From positions 204,436 to 268,435 of the forward strand of contig NZ_KB899996.1 in assembly GCF_000378505.1 (NCBI RefSeq): DNA of 64,000 bases, given 5' to 3'. Each line of letters begins with the position of its first letter. The first letter of the stretch is position 1. The notes under the pieces were generated by a model. It saw nothing but the letters and a program-made list of their open reading frames with translations, was not told where the DNA came from and made no database searches. A program made the translations under genes and the position numbers. Positions 31,123 through 40,513 of this stretch are shown here, in pieces. This stretch comes from Modicisalibacter luteus DSM 23508. Its GTDB lineage: Bacteria; Pseudomonadota; Gammaproteobacteria; Pseudomonadales; Halomonadaceae.

Positions 31123-32805
31123 ATGGATGTAAAACGACTTCTTCTCGTGATACCGCTAGCGGTACTCGCCTACCTGCTGGTAATCCAATGGAATCAGGAT
31201 TACGGCCAGCCTGACGTCAATGTTCCCAGCGCTCCCACTGTCAGCGAAGCGCCACGTAGCGGTAATGCCGCATCCGCGACGGATGACGAGGGCCTGGCGG
31301 CACCATCGGACGCCACGGCTAGCCCCGCCAGCAGCACTATGCCGGGCGAGAACGCTACCGACAATCGTCGCAGCCTGGTCCAGGTCGTCACCGACGTGCT
31401 CGATGTCCGTATCGACCCCCAAGGCGGCGATATCGTCTATGCCGCACTCCCTCAGCATCTGCGCAGCCAGGACTCCGAACATCCCTTCGTTCTGTTGTCC
31501 GACAATCAGGTGCGTAGTTATGTCGCCAAGTCCGGCCTGCAGTTGGAAAATCACCAGGGACGGATCGCCTTTACCCCCGAGCAGACCAGCTATCGCCTCG
31601 AACAGGATAGCGAGACACTGACCGTCGATCTCGCGGCCGAAGTCAGCGGCGTGAATATCATCAAGCGATTCACTTTCGAGCGTGATAGTTATGCGGTAAA
31701 CGTCAGCTATCATTTGGCCAACGGGAGTCAGGAACCGGTCACGGCCCGCTTCATCGGCCAGCTGGCCCGTGACAATAGTCCCGATCCGTCCAGTGGCGTT
31801 TCCATGGGCATGAGCTCATTCCTCGGCGCCGCCTACTCCTCACCCGAGAGTCATTACGAGAAGGTCGACTTCGAGGATGTTCAGGAAGGTGGGTTTAACA
31901 ACCGTGACGTCCAGGGTGGCTGGGTCGCGATCATCCAGCACTACTTCGTCTCCGCCTGGGTGCCTGGGCAAGATCAACAGAACCTTTATTACGCAACGAC
32001 CGATTCGCGCAATCGCAACGTCGCCGCTTTTGCCGGCCCGACCCACACCATTGCGCCGGGTAGCGAAGCGACCCTGGATGCCACGCTGTATGTGGGACCG
32101 AAGGTTCAGGAGCATCTGGAGGAAATCGCCCCATATCTTGAGCTGACCGTCGACTTCGGGTGGCTGTGGTTCATCGCCAATCCGTTGTTCTGGCTGCTCG
32201 AGAAGATTCATAGCGTGATCGGCAACTGGGGTTGGTCGATCGTGGTTCTGACGGTCCTCGTCAAGCTGGTGCTGTTCCCGCTTTCCGCCACCGCCTACAA
32301 GTCGATGGCCAAGATGCGCAAGCTCGGTCCCGAGATGCAGCGCATCAAGGAGCAGTACGGCAACGACCGCCAGAAAATGTCCCAGGAGATGATGAAGTTC
32401 TATCAGAAGGAGAAGATCAATCCGCTGGGCGGCTGTCTTCCGATTCTGATCCAGATGCCGGTCTTCATCGCACTCTACTGGATGCTGCTCGAGTCCGTCG
32501 AACTGCGCCACGCGCCGTTCATCCTGTGGATCGATGACCTGTCGGTGAAGGATCCCTACTTCGTCCTGCCTATCCTGATGGGCATTTCCATGTTCCTGCA
32601 GCAGCAGCTGAACCCGACACCCCCGGACCCGACCCAGGCCAAGATCATGAAGATGCTGCCGATCGTCTTCACGTTCTTCTTCCTGTGGTTCCCGGCCGGT
32701 CTGGTCATTTACTGGATCGTCAACAACACCATCTCGATCCTGCAACAATGGTTCATCACGCGTAAGCTGATGGCTGACCCGGCGCCGGCCAGCAAGACCA
32801 AGTAG
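31123..32805 (+). CDS. yidC: Membrane protein insertase YidC
   Basis: 560 residues from ATG 31123 ([19 protein letters not shown]); the frame is open to 31072, but homologous sequence begins at MDVKRLL. An N-terminal membrane anchor is followed by a long periplasmic beta domain and, from about residue 345, a five-span YidC/Oxa1 core with [19 protein letters not shown], the [20 protein letters not shown] block and the [18 protein letters not shown] end. YidC inserts membrane proteins, alone or with SecYEG; subunit c of the ATP synthase encoded here is a classic client. A hairpin terminator follows. Confidence 0.98.
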   Translation: MDVKRLLLVIPLAVLAYLLVIQWNQDYGQPDVNVPSAPTVSEAPRSGNAASATDDEGLAAPSDATASPASSTMPGENATDNRRSLVQVVTDVLDVRIDPQGGDIVYAALPQHLRSQDSEHPFVLLSDNQVRSYVAKSGLQLENHQGRIAFTPEQTSYRLEQDSETLTVDLAAEVSGVNIIKRFTFERDSYAVNVSYHLANGSQEPVTARFIGQLARDNSPDPSSGVSMGMSSFLGAAYSSPESHYEKVDFEDVQEGGFNNRDVQGGWVAIIQHYFVSAWVPGQDQQNLYYATTDSRNRNVAAFAGPTHTIAPGSEATLDATLYVGPKVQEHLEEIAPYLELTVDFGWLWFIANPLFWLLEKIHSVIGNWGWSIVVLTVLVKLVLFPLSATAYKSMAKMRKLGPEMQRIKEQYGNDRQKMSQEMMKFYQKEKINPLGGCLPILIQMPVFIALYWMLLESVELRHAPFILWIDDLSVKDPYFVLPILMGISMFLQQQLNPTPPDPTQAKIMKMLPIVFTFFFLWFPAGLVIYWIVNNTISILQQWFITRKLMADPAPASKTK

Positions 32806-32820
32806 GATATGATGCCAAGC

Positions 32821-32855
32821 CCAGACCCCCGCCCCGTGCGGGGGTCTGGCGTTTC
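32821..32855 (+). terminator. Predicted terminator of yidC
   Basis: Perfect 12-bp stem CCAGACCCCCGC / GCGGGGGTCTGG with a 5-base loop, then CGTTTCT. The T run is weak, but the stem is strong; it lies 15 bases after the yidC stop. Confidence 0.6.
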
Positions 32856-32891
32856 TGGCCTCCTCTCGCGACAATATCGGCAAACACGAGA

Positions 32892-34274
32892 ATGCCCATG
32901 CCCGATAGCCCGCTCTACACCCAGGACACCATTGCCGCCCTTGCCACGCCCCCCGGACGTGGCGGTGTCGGCATCATTCGCGTCTCGGGGCCTCTCAGCC
33001 GCGAGATCGCCAGCCAAGTACTAGGACATTGCCCCTCGCCACGTCATGCCTTCTACGGTCCTTTTGCGGGGCATGACGAACAGATCATCGATGAAGGCAT
33101 CGCCCTGTACTTCCCCGGTCCTCATTCGTTCACCGGAGAGGACGTGCTCGAACTACAGGGCCATGGCGGTCCGGTGATCATGGACTTGCTGCTTGAACGT
33201 TGCGTTCAGCTCGGGGCACGCCTGGCCCGGCCCGGTGAGTTCTCCGAGCGCGCCTTTCTCAACGACAAGCTCGACCTGGCCCAGGCCGAGGCCATCGCTG
33301 ACCTGATTGATGCCAGCTCAAGGGCTGCTGCCGAGAACGCGCTGCGCTCGCTGCAGGGCGAGTTTTCGCAGCGGGTCACCACCCTGGTTGAACGCCTCAT
33401 CGAGTTGCGCATGTATGTCGAGGCGGCCATCGATTTTCCCGAAGAGGAGATCGACTTTCTGGCGGACGGTCGCGTCGCCGCCATGCTGGACAAGGTCCGT
33501 CATGAGCTCGCAAGCGTGCGTGCGGCAGCGGGTCAGGGCTCGCTGATGCGCGAGGGCATGAGTGTGGTGATCGCCGGGCGTCCCAATGCCGGCAAGTCTA
33601 GCCTGCTCAATGCCTTGACCGAGCAGGACACCGCTATTGTCACCGACATCGAAGGTACTACCCGTGACGTGCTGCGAGAGCATATCCATATTGATGGGAT
33701 GCCGCTGCATATCATCGATACCGCCGGCCTGCGCGATACCCCTGACGCCGTAGAGCAAATCGGCGTGGCTCGTGCATGGAACGAGATTGAGAAGGCCGAT
33801 CGGGTTCTACTGTTGGTGGACGCCGCCCTCACCCAGGCGACCGATCCCATGTCGATCTGGCCGGAGTTCGTCGCACGGCTGTCTGATCCTACGCGGCTTA
33901 CCCTGGTACGCAACAAGATCGATGCAAGCCAAGAAACGCCGGGGCTCGACTTATCCACAACCCCACCGACCCTGCGCTTGTCCGCAAAGACCGGAGCGGG
34001 TGTGGATAATCTCAAGGAACACTTGAAAAGCGTAATGGGTTACAGCGCGACCACGGAAGGCCGATTTTCTGCGCGTCGTCGCCATCTCGACGCCTTGGAC
34101 CGGGCGGATGACGCGCTGGATAAGGGTGAAGCCCAGCTGCAAGGCTTTGGGGCGGGAGAACTACTGGCCGAGGATCTACGCGAAGCCCAACAGGCGCTGG
34201 GCGAGATCACCGGCGAGTTCAGCGCCGATGATCTGTTGGGCAAGATCTTTGGCGAGTTCTGCATTGGAAAGTAA
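32892..34274 (+). CDS. mnmE: tRNA modification GTPase MnmE
   Basis: 460 residues from ATG 32892; a second in-frame ATG at 32898 has a better-spaced GAG and may be the true start. MnmE, with MnmG, makes the 5-carboxymethylaminomethyl group on U34 of certain tRNAs. Visible: the folate-binding N-domain ([21 protein letters not shown]), G1 GRPNAGKSS at 229-237, the DIEGTTRD switch and DTAGLRDT, and the C-terminal CIGK with its essential cysteine. Two perfect DnaA boxes lie in the coding sequence (33951-33959 and 34001-34009). It ends 8 bases from the convergent rlmJ. Confidence 0.98.
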   Translation: MPMPDSPLYTQDTIAALATPPGRGGVGIIRVSGPLSREIASQVLGHCPSPRHAFYGPFAGHDEQIIDEGIALYFPGPHSFTGEDVLELQGHGGPVIMDLLLERCVQLGARLARPGEFSERAFLNDKLDLAQAEAIADLIDASSRAAAENALRSLQGEFSQRVTTLVERLIELRMYVEAAIDFPEEEIDFLADGRVAAMLDKVRHELASVRAAAGQGSLMREGMSVVIAGRPNAGKSSLLNALTEQDTAIVTDIEGTTRDVLREHIHIDGMPLHIIDTAGLRDTPDAVEQIGVARAWNEIEKADRVLLLVDAALTQATDPMSIWPEFVARLSDPTRLTLVRNKIDASQETPGLDLSTTPPTLRLSAKTGAGVDNLKEHLKSVMGYSATTEGRFSARRRHLDALDRADDALDKGEAQLQGFGAGELLAEDLREAQQALGEITGEFSADDLLGKIFGEFCIGK

Positions 34275-34282
34275 GTGAGGGT

Positions 34283-35137
34283 TCACTCTCCTACCCACCA
34301 GTCGCCACGATGGGTGGCCTCTTGGCCCCAGAGGCCGACCACGTCGGTGAATACATTGTTCATGACCTCATCCAGCCCCCAGGGCGGGTTGAAAAACAGC
34401 ATGCCGCTACCGTACATGCCGTGGCTGGCCCCAGGGGAATGCAGGCGTACCTCGCTACGCCAAAGCTTGCGCAAGCCTGCGTCGCGTGCACGCTCCAGCA
34501 GCGTTTGATGGCGTCCCGCCGGCAACAGTGGATACCAGATCATCACCTGCGCATGGCGTGCCTTGCGGGCTACATAGGCCAGCGTCTCGGCAACCTCTGT
34601 ATAGTCCTCCTTGCGCTCATAGCTAGGGTCGATCAGCACACAGAGCCGAGGCGTCGTTGCCGGCAACAGACGACGTAGCCCCGCCAGGCCATCTGCATGG
34701 ATGTGCCGCACATTGCTCGGCCACGATTGTGCCTCGAGATGATCATGCTCGCCGGGGTGTAACTCGAACAGGCTAAGCCGATCCTGCTTGCGCAGGGAGT
34801 CTGCCAACCACCACGGTGACCCCGGATAATGGGTCAGAGAAGGCTTTGCCTGGCTATCCTGGGCCCGAACCAACGCCATAAGCCACGTTTCGAGTAGTGG
34901 ATGCTTATTACTTAATGCCTGCCTTGCATACCAAAGAGGGAGAACCCCTTGCTCGTACTCCTTGAGCTTCTGAGTCTCCTTTCCGGTCAAGGGATAACGC
35001 CCCCGTCCGGCATGGGTATCTACATACGTAACTGAAGATTCTTTACGTAATAACGCCAACTGTGTCGCGTAAAGGGCAAGGTGCTTATGCACATCGGCAA
35101 AGTTGCCGGCATGATAGGCGTGCTGATAGGCAAGCAT
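34283..35137 (-). CDS. rlmJ: 23S rRNA (adenine-2030-N6)-methyltransferase RlmJ
   Basis: 284 residues from ATG 35137; E. coli RlmJ has 280. It starts with the typical MLAYQHAYHAGNFADVHKHL, then VTYVDTHAGRGRYPL (SAM-binding), and the catalytic motif appears as DPSYERKEDY, where E. coli has DPPYE; the Pro-to-Ser change is small and probably tolerated. The enzyme methylates A2030 of 23S rRNA. It lies 8 bases from mnmE, tail to tail, and starts the block that separates mnmE from mnmG. Confidence 0.95.
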   Translation of the reverse strand: MLAYQHAYHAGNFADVHKHLALYATQLALLRKESSVTYVDTHAGRGRYPLTGKETQKLKEYEQGVLPLWYARQALSNKHPLLETWLMALVRAQDSQAKPSLTHYPGSPWWLADSLRKQDRLSLFELHPGEHDHLEAQSWPSNVRHIHADGLAGLRRLLPATTPRLCVLIDPSYERKEDYTEVAETLAYVARKARHAQVMIWYPLLPAGRHQTLLERARDAGLRKLWRSEVRLHSPGASHGMYGSGMLFFNPPWGLDEVMNNVFTDVVGLWGQEATHRGDWWVGE

Positions 35138-35153
35138 GGTGGTGTCGTCCCGA

Positions 35154-35182
35154 TAAAAAAGGCCCGCCGAGATCGACGGGCC
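35154..35182 (-). terminator. Terminator of the OmpA-like lipoprotein gene
   Basis: GGCCCG / CGGGCC stem, extended with one mismatch, followed (read leftward) by six T. It lies 34 bases after the stop of the OmpA-like gene. Confidence 0.75.
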
Positions 35183-35215
35183 GTGGCGCTTCTTGATGGT
35201 AGCGTGAAGGCGCCC

Positions 35216-35905
35216 TTATTGCTGCTGTTGCTGGATCTGCTGTTGCATGGGAGTGAGCGTGATCTCGACGCGGCGGTTCTGCGCTCTGCCCTGCTCGTTG
35301 GCATTGCTCGCCACCGGCTGGCTTTCGCCGTAGCCCGTCATGGCCAGGCGCTGCGCAGAGACACCATTCTGGATGAGATAGTTGCCAACCGACTGGGCAC
35401 GCCGTTCCGAGAGTTGCTGGTTGTAAGCATCAGAACCGCTATTGTCGGTGTGCCCCGCTATGGCGATCCGCGTTTCCGGGTACTGCTGCATGACGGCTGC
35501 GGCGTCATTCAGTGCTTGGCGCGCCTCGGAAGTGAGATCGCTGGAGTCGAAGGCAAACGTCACGCTGCTGGGCATGTTAAGCACGATATTATCGCCCTGG
35601 CGCTCTACTCCAATGCCGGTGCCCTGCAAGCTTTCCCGCAATTGGGCTTCCTGACGGTCCATGTAATAGCCGATGCCGCTTCCGGCAGCGGCCCCCACGG
35701 CGGCGCCTATCACGGCCCGATCTCGGCGACTTGAGCTGCCATCCCCGCTAAGTGCCCCAGCGACGGCCCCTACGGCCGCCCCGATCCCTGCCCCGGTAGT
35801 CGCCTTGGCACGCTGAGTTTCACCCGAATATGGGTCTGTCGTAGTACATCCAGCCATGGCAACAACAGTAGCCAGGGGTAGTGCCATCCAGAACTTTTTG
35901 GTCAT
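35216..35905 (-). CDS. OmpA-family lipoprotein (YiaD-like)
   Basis: 229 residues from ATG 35905. A lipoprotein signal ends VAMAGC with the lipidated Cys at residue 20. Two glycine-zipper stretches follow (TTGAGIGAAVGAVAGALSG about 36-54 and AVIGAAVGAAAGSGIGYYMD about 64-83). Then comes an OmpA C-terminal peptidoglycan-binding domain with FDSSDLTSEARQAL, IAGHTDNSG, LSERRAQSVGNYL and GRAQNRRVEI. It most likely anchors the outer membrane to peptidoglycan. The same layout is seen in YiaD. It ends with a glutamine-rich tail, and a terminator follows. Confidence 0.9.
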   Translation of the reverse strand: MTKKFWMALPLATVVAMAGCTTTDPYSGETQRAKATTGAGIGAAVGAVAGALSGDGSSSRRDRAVIGAAVGAAAGSGIGYYMDRQEAQLRESLQGTGIGVERQGDNIVLNMPSSVTFAFDSSDLTSEARQALNDAAAVMQQYPETRIAIAGHTDNSGSDAYNQQLSERRAQSVGNYLIQNGVSAQRLAMTGYGESQPVASNANEQGRAQNRRVEITLTPMQQQIQQQQQ

Positions 35906-35940
35906 CCTCTGCTAACTCCTTTTCAGCATGAAACCTCTTC

Positions 35941-37116
35941 TCACGTTTCACTCTGTTCAGCGATTCGGGTGAGAAGCTCGTTCAAGAATAACAGGCCATG
36001 GGGGGTGGCCTGCATCCGTCCGGTGTCTTGCACCAACAATCCTTGGTTACGCAGTGAAGCCATACGATATTCCATGTCGGATATCGGGCGCCCGGTCGAC
36101 GCCGCCCATGCTGCCATATCGACACCATCGACCAGGCGGAGGGCATTCATCGCGAACTCCAGGGGTAACTCGTCTTTGTCGATCTGCTGATGGCCGGCCA
36201 CAAACCCACGAGGGTCATTCATCCGTCGCAGGTACGCCTCGGGCTGGCGGCTTTTCCAGCGTCGTTCGATGACCAGTTCGCCATCGACCCAGCGACTCAA
36301 CTTGCCATGTGCACCAGCGCCGATGCCCAGGTAATCACCGAAACTCCAATAGTTGAGATTATGTTGCGAGCGGCGCCCTGGCTGGGCATACGCAGATATC
36401 TCATACCTGGTCAGGCCGGCCTTCTCGAGTCGTGTGTGTCCGGCATCCTGAATGTCCCAGAGGAGATCGTCCTCGGGCAGGCGCGGCGGGTGCGAGTGAA
36501 ACTCCGTGTTGGGTTCCAGGGTGAGCTGATACCAGGAAAGATGCTCGGGTTCCAAGGCAAGCGCCTGTTCCAGATCGTCGAGCGCTAGCGCGAGGGTCTG
36601 CCCTGGCAGGCCATGCATCAAGTCCAGGTTGAGGTTATCGAACCCTGCCCGGCGCGCACTCTCGACAGCGAGTCTTGCCTCGTCACCGCTATGGATACGC
36701 CCCAGGACCTGCAACTGCTGGGCCTGAAAGCTCTGTACACCGATCGAGAGGCGATTGATCCCAGCCTCCCGATACCCGGCGAAGCGTTGCTGTTCGACAG
36801 TACCGGGATTGGCCTCCAGCGTGACCTCGCAGCCCGCGGCCAACGTCAGGCGTTGCGACAAGGCCGAGAAGAACTGCGCGTAAAACGCTGGCGACATCAG
36901 GCTGGGCGTCCCACCTCCGATAAACACGCTGCCGATTGGGCGCTCACCTACCAGTGCGATGTCGGCATCGAGATCCGCCAACAATGCCTCGAGATAGGCC
37001 TCCTCCGGCAGCGTTGCGCCACGACCGACGCCGTGGGAATTGAAATCGCAGTAGGGGCATTTGCGCACACACCAGGGTACGTGCACGTATAGGGCTAGAG
37101 GTGGCAGCGCTGGCAT
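35941..37116 (-). CDS. hemW: HemW-like radical SAM heme chaperone
   Basis: 391 residues from ATG 37116, starting 1 base inside the rdgB stop. The radical SAM cluster motif CxxxCxxC is Cys16, Cys20 and Cys23 in VPWCVRKCPYCDFNSHG. It continues with the GGGTPSLM block, ANPGTVEQQRF, and a HemN-type C-terminus. It was formerly called oxygen-independent coproporphyrinogen oxidase-like; HemW is now seen as a heme-binding chaperone. The rdgB-hemW order matches E. coli. It has no HemN-only N-terminal extension. Confidence 0.95.
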   Translation of the reverse strand: MPALPPLALYVHVPWCVRKCPYCDFNSHGVGRGATLPEEAYLEALLADLDADIALVGERPIGSVFIGGGTPSLMSPAFYAQFFSALSQRLTLAAGCEVTLEANPGTVEQQRFAGYREAGINRLSIGVQSFQAQQLQVLGRIHSGDEARLAVESARRAGFDNLNLDLMHGLPGQTLALALDDLEQALALEPEHLSWYQLTLEPNTEFHSHPPRLPEDDLLWDIQDAGHTRLEKAGLTRYEISAYAQPGRRSQHNLNYWSFGDYLGIGAGAHGKLSRWVDGELVIERRWKSRQPEAYLRRMNDPRGFVAGHQQIDKDELPLEFAMNALRLVDGVDMAAWAASTGRPISDMEYRMASLRNQGLLVQDTGRMQATPHGLLFLNELLTRIAEQSET

Positions 37117-37712
37117 CAGCGCAACCTATCGACCAGTTGGCGCAGCGCTCTGCCCCGATGGCTCAGGCGGTTCTTCTCTTCGGCGCTGAGTTCGGCAGCA
37201 CTCAAGCCGCTTTCCGGCACCCAGAACAGCGGGTCATAACCGAACCCCCCAGTACCACGCGGATATGCCAGGATTTCCCCTTCCCAGCTCATCTGGACGA
37301 TTTCGGGAACCGGATCCTCGGCATGTCGCAGCAGGACAAGAACGCACCAGTAATGTGCGGTTCGCTGGCCTTCGGGAACCTCTGCCAATGCCTCGAGAAG
37401 CTTTCGGTTGTTGGCTTCGTCGTCCTTGGGTTCCCCGGCATAACGGGCCGAGTAGATGCCAGGAGCGCCCTGAAGGGCATCGACCGACAATCCTGAATCA
37501 TCTGCCAAGGCCGGCAAGCCACTGATACGTGCCGCCTCACGCGCTTTGAGCAAGGCATTCTCGACAAAGGTAAGCCCAGTCTCCTCAACCTCGGGAACAT
37601 CAAAATCCGACTGCGGGCGTACTGTAAGGCCCAACGGGGCCAACAGCTCGTCGAACTCTCTCAGCTTTCCGCGATTGCCACTGGCCAGCACGAGCGACTG
37701 CGTCACGGTCAT
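37116..37712 (-). CDS. rdgB: XTP/dITP diphosphatase RdgB
   Basis: 198 residues from ATG 37712, which has AGGAGG 7 bases upstream; E. coli RdgB has 197. It hydrolyses noncanonical purine triphosphates to keep them out of DNA. Family motifs: [17 protein letters not shown] at the N-terminus, [25 protein letters not shown], and [14 protein letters not shown] near the C-terminus, followed by [10 protein letters not shown]. It overlaps hemW by 1 base, so the two are likely cotranscribed. Confidence 0.96.
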   Translation of the reverse strand: MTVTQSLVLASGNRGKLREFDELLAPLGLTVRPQSDFDVPEVEETGLTFVENALLKAREAARISGLPALADDSGLSVDALQGAPGIYSARYAGEPKDDEANNRKLLEALAEVPEGQRTAHYWCVLVLLRHAEDPVPEIVQMSWEGEILAYPRGTGGFGYDPLFWVPESGLSAAELSAEEKNRLSHRGRALRQLVDRLR

Positions 37713-38090
37713 GGAACTTCCTCCTCGCAAATCTGCTTATTTTACGGGCTAGCGCCGCAGTGAGCACGTACTCTTGACCATTTAACCATAATCACAAGAT
37801 GGAAATTCTCATGCTTGTATTTGGTAAATAACTAATTTCTGACCACGTTAAGAGCTGATAGAAATCATGGCCGGTTCAGTCATACCGTTGGGTTAGCGTC
37901 CTGATGCCATGTCGCTTGGGCTACGCGATAAAAATGCATAATAAAGCCAATTTATAGTTATTTTTTTCATAGATATTTTTAGTAACATTGCTTTACAAAA
38001 TGTAAGAAAGCGACAACCTTTAAAGTGCAGCCTCATGGCAATAAGGATGCGATAACTTCACGGATTAGGTCACACTTCAGGAGCAGGACC
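37713..38090. promoter_or_regulatory. AT-rich regulatory region upstream of the CsgD-like gene
   Basis: 378 bases without a gene, serving rdgB on the left and the regulator gene on the right. The G+C falls to 13 of 60 bases at 37921-37980, by far the lowest I saw. Near the regulator gene is the dyad TTACA-AAA-TGTAA at 37993-38005, a possible operator. AT-rich leaders of this kind are typical of H-NS-bound or MvaT-bound biofilm regulators; that is inference. Confidence 0.5.
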
Positions 38091-38771
38091 ATGAGCCAAG
38101 GGAACGCAAAGATTCTTCTAGTTACAGATTGTAACCCCCAGTCTCAGCTATTCATGGATTACATTTCGGAACAGCTGGGATTACAGATATCAGCGGTCGG
38201 GCCTCACGATGTCAGCGACGACATCGAATGTGAAAACAGGCTGGTTCTGCTTGATGCTGATCATGTGGACGAAAACAGCATGCAGCAGTGGCATCACCAG
38301 ACGGTGGAATGCCAACACGTTATTCTGGCCGCCTTCAATCTACGGGATGAAGACCACGCGGCAGAAATTCTCGCCGCCTTGCACTTGCACGGGGTGTTCT
38401 ATCGCCGCGATAGTCTGAAGCTGATCTGCAAAGGCATTGACGCCCTGCTCAAGGGGGACCTATGGATGTCTCGGTCATTGATGACACGGCTGATCCAATT
38501 CTACCGCCGCCAGCAGCTCAACGCCTATCGTCCGGTCTGCAGCCTGACCCATCGCGAACAGGAAATCATCAGCCTGCTCGGTTCCGGTGCCTCAAATACG
38601 GAAATCGCCGACAAACTTTTTGTCAGCGAACATACAGTCAAGTCGCACCTTTACAACACCTTCCGCAAAATCAAGGTACACAACCGGATACAGGCAATGA
38701 ATTGGGCACGTCAGAATCTGGGCCCCTTGCCTCCCATCCACTCTCACTCCCGGCATAGAAAGAGCGAATAA
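38091..38771 (+). CDS. CsgD-like LuxR-family transcriptional regulator
   Basis: 226 residues from ATG 38091, with AGGAGCAGG upstream. The N-terminal ~130 residues look like an atypical receiver (ILLVTDCNPQSQLFMDYI, VLLDAD and the HGVFYRRDSL stretch, reminiscent of CsgD HGVFY). The C-terminal HTH at about 150-210 is LuxR type: LTHREQEIISLLGSGASNTEIADKLFVSEHTVKSHLYNTFRKIKVHNRIQAMNWA, which fits CsgD unusually well. CsgD controls curli and cellulose in enterics; no such targets are in this window. The gene is flanked by rdgB and the phosphotransferase fusion, so its targets are elsewhere. Confidence 0.85.
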   Translation: MSQGNAKILLVTDCNPQSQLFMDYISEQLGLQISAVGPHDVSDDIECENRLVLLDADHVDENSMQQWHHQTVECQHVILAAFNLRDEDHAAEILAALHLHGVFYRRDSLKLICKGIDALLKGDLWMSRSLMTRLIQFYRRQQLNAYRPVCSLTHREQEIISLLGSGASNTEIADKLFVSEHTVKSHLYNTFRKIKVHNRIQAMNWARQNLGPLPPIHSHSRHRKSE

Positions 38772-38905
38772 ACATTACCCATGGAGCACGGCATATCCAA
38801 GGATAGCCCCATGTCGTCATCGCTGACTTCCCCATGGCTACCTTGCAAAAGCAAGTGCTCCCTCCTATCGCCTTCATTGTCGTCTGAACCTGGAGCGCGT
38901 TTCTT

Positions 38906-40483
38906 TCACGGTCGATTCAGGCGCAAATGTTCCTGAATCATTCCCACCAGTGTCAGATTGGCATTTTCGGCAGTGGTATCCAGATGAACGAGGTGCAGCC
39001 GCTCTTCGTCGGTGAATTCCTCGAAGCAGGCCAGTTGCCGCTCGAGCACGGCCAGCCCGGCCTCGGAAGGATCCCCACCGCGCCGGGCACGCTTTTCTAT
39101 CCGCGCTTTGAGAGTGGCCTCATCGGCCTCGAAGCTGACTAACAGCACCGGCAGGCCACGCCCAACCGCCTGCTGGCGCAGCAGATCGCGCTGGTCCTGC
39201 CGCAGACAGGTCGCATCAATGCACACAGGGAATCCCGACTCAAGCAAAACACCGGTCAACTGCGCCAGACGCGTGTAGGTCTGTTGGGTAGCCTCGGGGG
39301 TATAGATATCCACACCCTGTTCGGCGGTACGGGCCTGTGGATCAAAACCGAACAGGCGCTTGCGCTCCACGTCGGAGCGTAGACGTACCCCTCCCAGACG
39401 CCGCACCATTTCGCCGGTGAACCGGCTCTTGCCACTACCGGACACACCGACACCAATGACCAGGTAAGGGAACGTGAATTCCGTATAACGCTCGGCCAGA
39501 TCGATGTATCGTCGATAATTGGCCATGACCGCCGGGCGGTCCGCAGGGTGAAGCTCGGGCTGGTGATAACGCAGAATGGCCACCTTGGCACGCACCAGGG
39601 CACGATACAGCTTGTAGAACGGCAGCAGGCGCACCAGTGTGTAGTCGCCGGACAATTCTAGGTAGCGATTCAAGGTGTGGTGAGCAAATGCTTCCTCGTC
39701 CCGCGCCTCTAGGTCCATCAGCAGGAACGCCAGGTCGGCACCGACATCACTCCAGCGCAATTCCTCGTTGAACTCGATACCGTCGAACATCAGCGCGCGC
39801 CCTTCGTGACGCACGGCATTGCCCAGGTGAACATCGCCATGCGTTTCACGCACATGCCCCTCACGGCAGCGCCTCGCAAACTCGCTGTCGAAACGCTCCA
39901 GGGCCTCCGACACCCAAGTTTTCAGGGCATCCAGACGGCGCTGATCGGCGTCTCCCTCGAGCCGCGGCGCAATCAGAGCGAACTCCCGGTCCATGATACG
40001 CTGCATGGCCTCGCGCGAGCCCCAGTCATCGCTGCCGTCGGTAAGCCGTTGTGCGCCCTCGTGGAAAAGCACCAGCTGATCCACTAGATCATCAAGCAGT
40101 TCCAGTGATAGGTCGCCGCTAGCCTGCAGGTTGCTGAACAGCAGGCGGTTGCTGAATTGGCGCATCTTTACCGCGTACTCGAACGGCGCCGAGTCATCAT
40201 TGATTCGTGGTGCCTCGGGGCTGCCTGAAATGGGCACGACCTCCAGATATAGCGACGGAGCCAACCGCCGATTGAGCTGAACTTCCTGATCGCACAACCG
40301 ACGACGCTTGTCGAGGGTGGAAAAGTCCAGAAAGCTGCCGAAATCCAGCGGTTTCTTGAGCTTATATGCGTATTCGCCGGTCAGCACGACCCACGAGATA
40401 TGCGTTTCGATGATCTCGATGGAATCGACGGGGTGGTCATAACAGCCTGCGTCGTTCAATGCCTGGATCAGTGCCTGACTCAA
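38906..40483 (-). CDS. Aminoglycoside-phosphotransferase-like/P-loop kinase fusion protein
   Basis: 525 residues from a TTG start at 40483, chosen because GGAGG stands 7 bases upstream. The N-terminal half is a kinase-like APH fold with HGDVHLGN (215-222) and FDGIEF (233-238). The C-terminal half is a separate P-loop domain with Walker A GVGVSGSGKS (344-353), RSDVERKRLFG and a DATCLRQDQRDLLR block. Such two-domain proteins are widespread and their substrates are mostly unknown; it should not be called an antibiotic resistance gene. It is downstream of hemL on the same strand with a 30-base gap, so the two may be cotranscribed. Confidence 0.85.
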   Translation of the reverse strand: MSQALIQALNDAGCYDHPVDSIEIIETHISWVVLTGEYAYKLKKPLDFGSFLDFSTLDKRRRLCDQEVQLNRRLAPSLYLEVVPISGSPEAPRINDDSAPFEYAVKMRQFSNRLLFSNLQASGDLSLELLDDLVDQLVLFHEGAQRLTDGSDDWGSREAMQRIMDREFALIAPRLEGDADQRRLDALKTWVSEALERFDSEFARRCREGHVRETHGDVHLGNAVRHEGRALMFDGIEFNEELRWSDVGADLAFLLMDLEARDEEAFAHHTLNRYLELSGDYTLVRLLPFYKLYRALVRAKVAILRYHQPELHPADRPAVMANYRRYIDLAERYTEFTFPYLVIGVGVSGSGKSRFTGEMVRRLGGVRLRSDVERKRLFGFDPQARTAEQGVDIYTPEATQQTYTRLAQLTGVLLESGFPVCIDATCLRQDQRDLLRQQAVGRGLPVLLVSFEADEATLKARIEKRARRGGDPSEAGLAVLERQLACFEEFTDEERLHLVHLDTTAENANLTLVGMIQEHLRLNRP

Positions 40484-40513
40484 TGCTTTCCCTCCCTAGA
40501 ATGACCGTCGCTG

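Noticed and set aside
31840..32883. 347-codon leftward frame opposite yidC
   Set aside because: Composition is an antisense artefact; YidC core motifs read on the plus strand.
38906..40483. Reading the phosphotransferase fusion as an antibiotic resistance gene
   Set aside because: The APH-like fold is shared by many housekeeping kinases, and the P-loop fusion architecture is a different, uncharacterised family.
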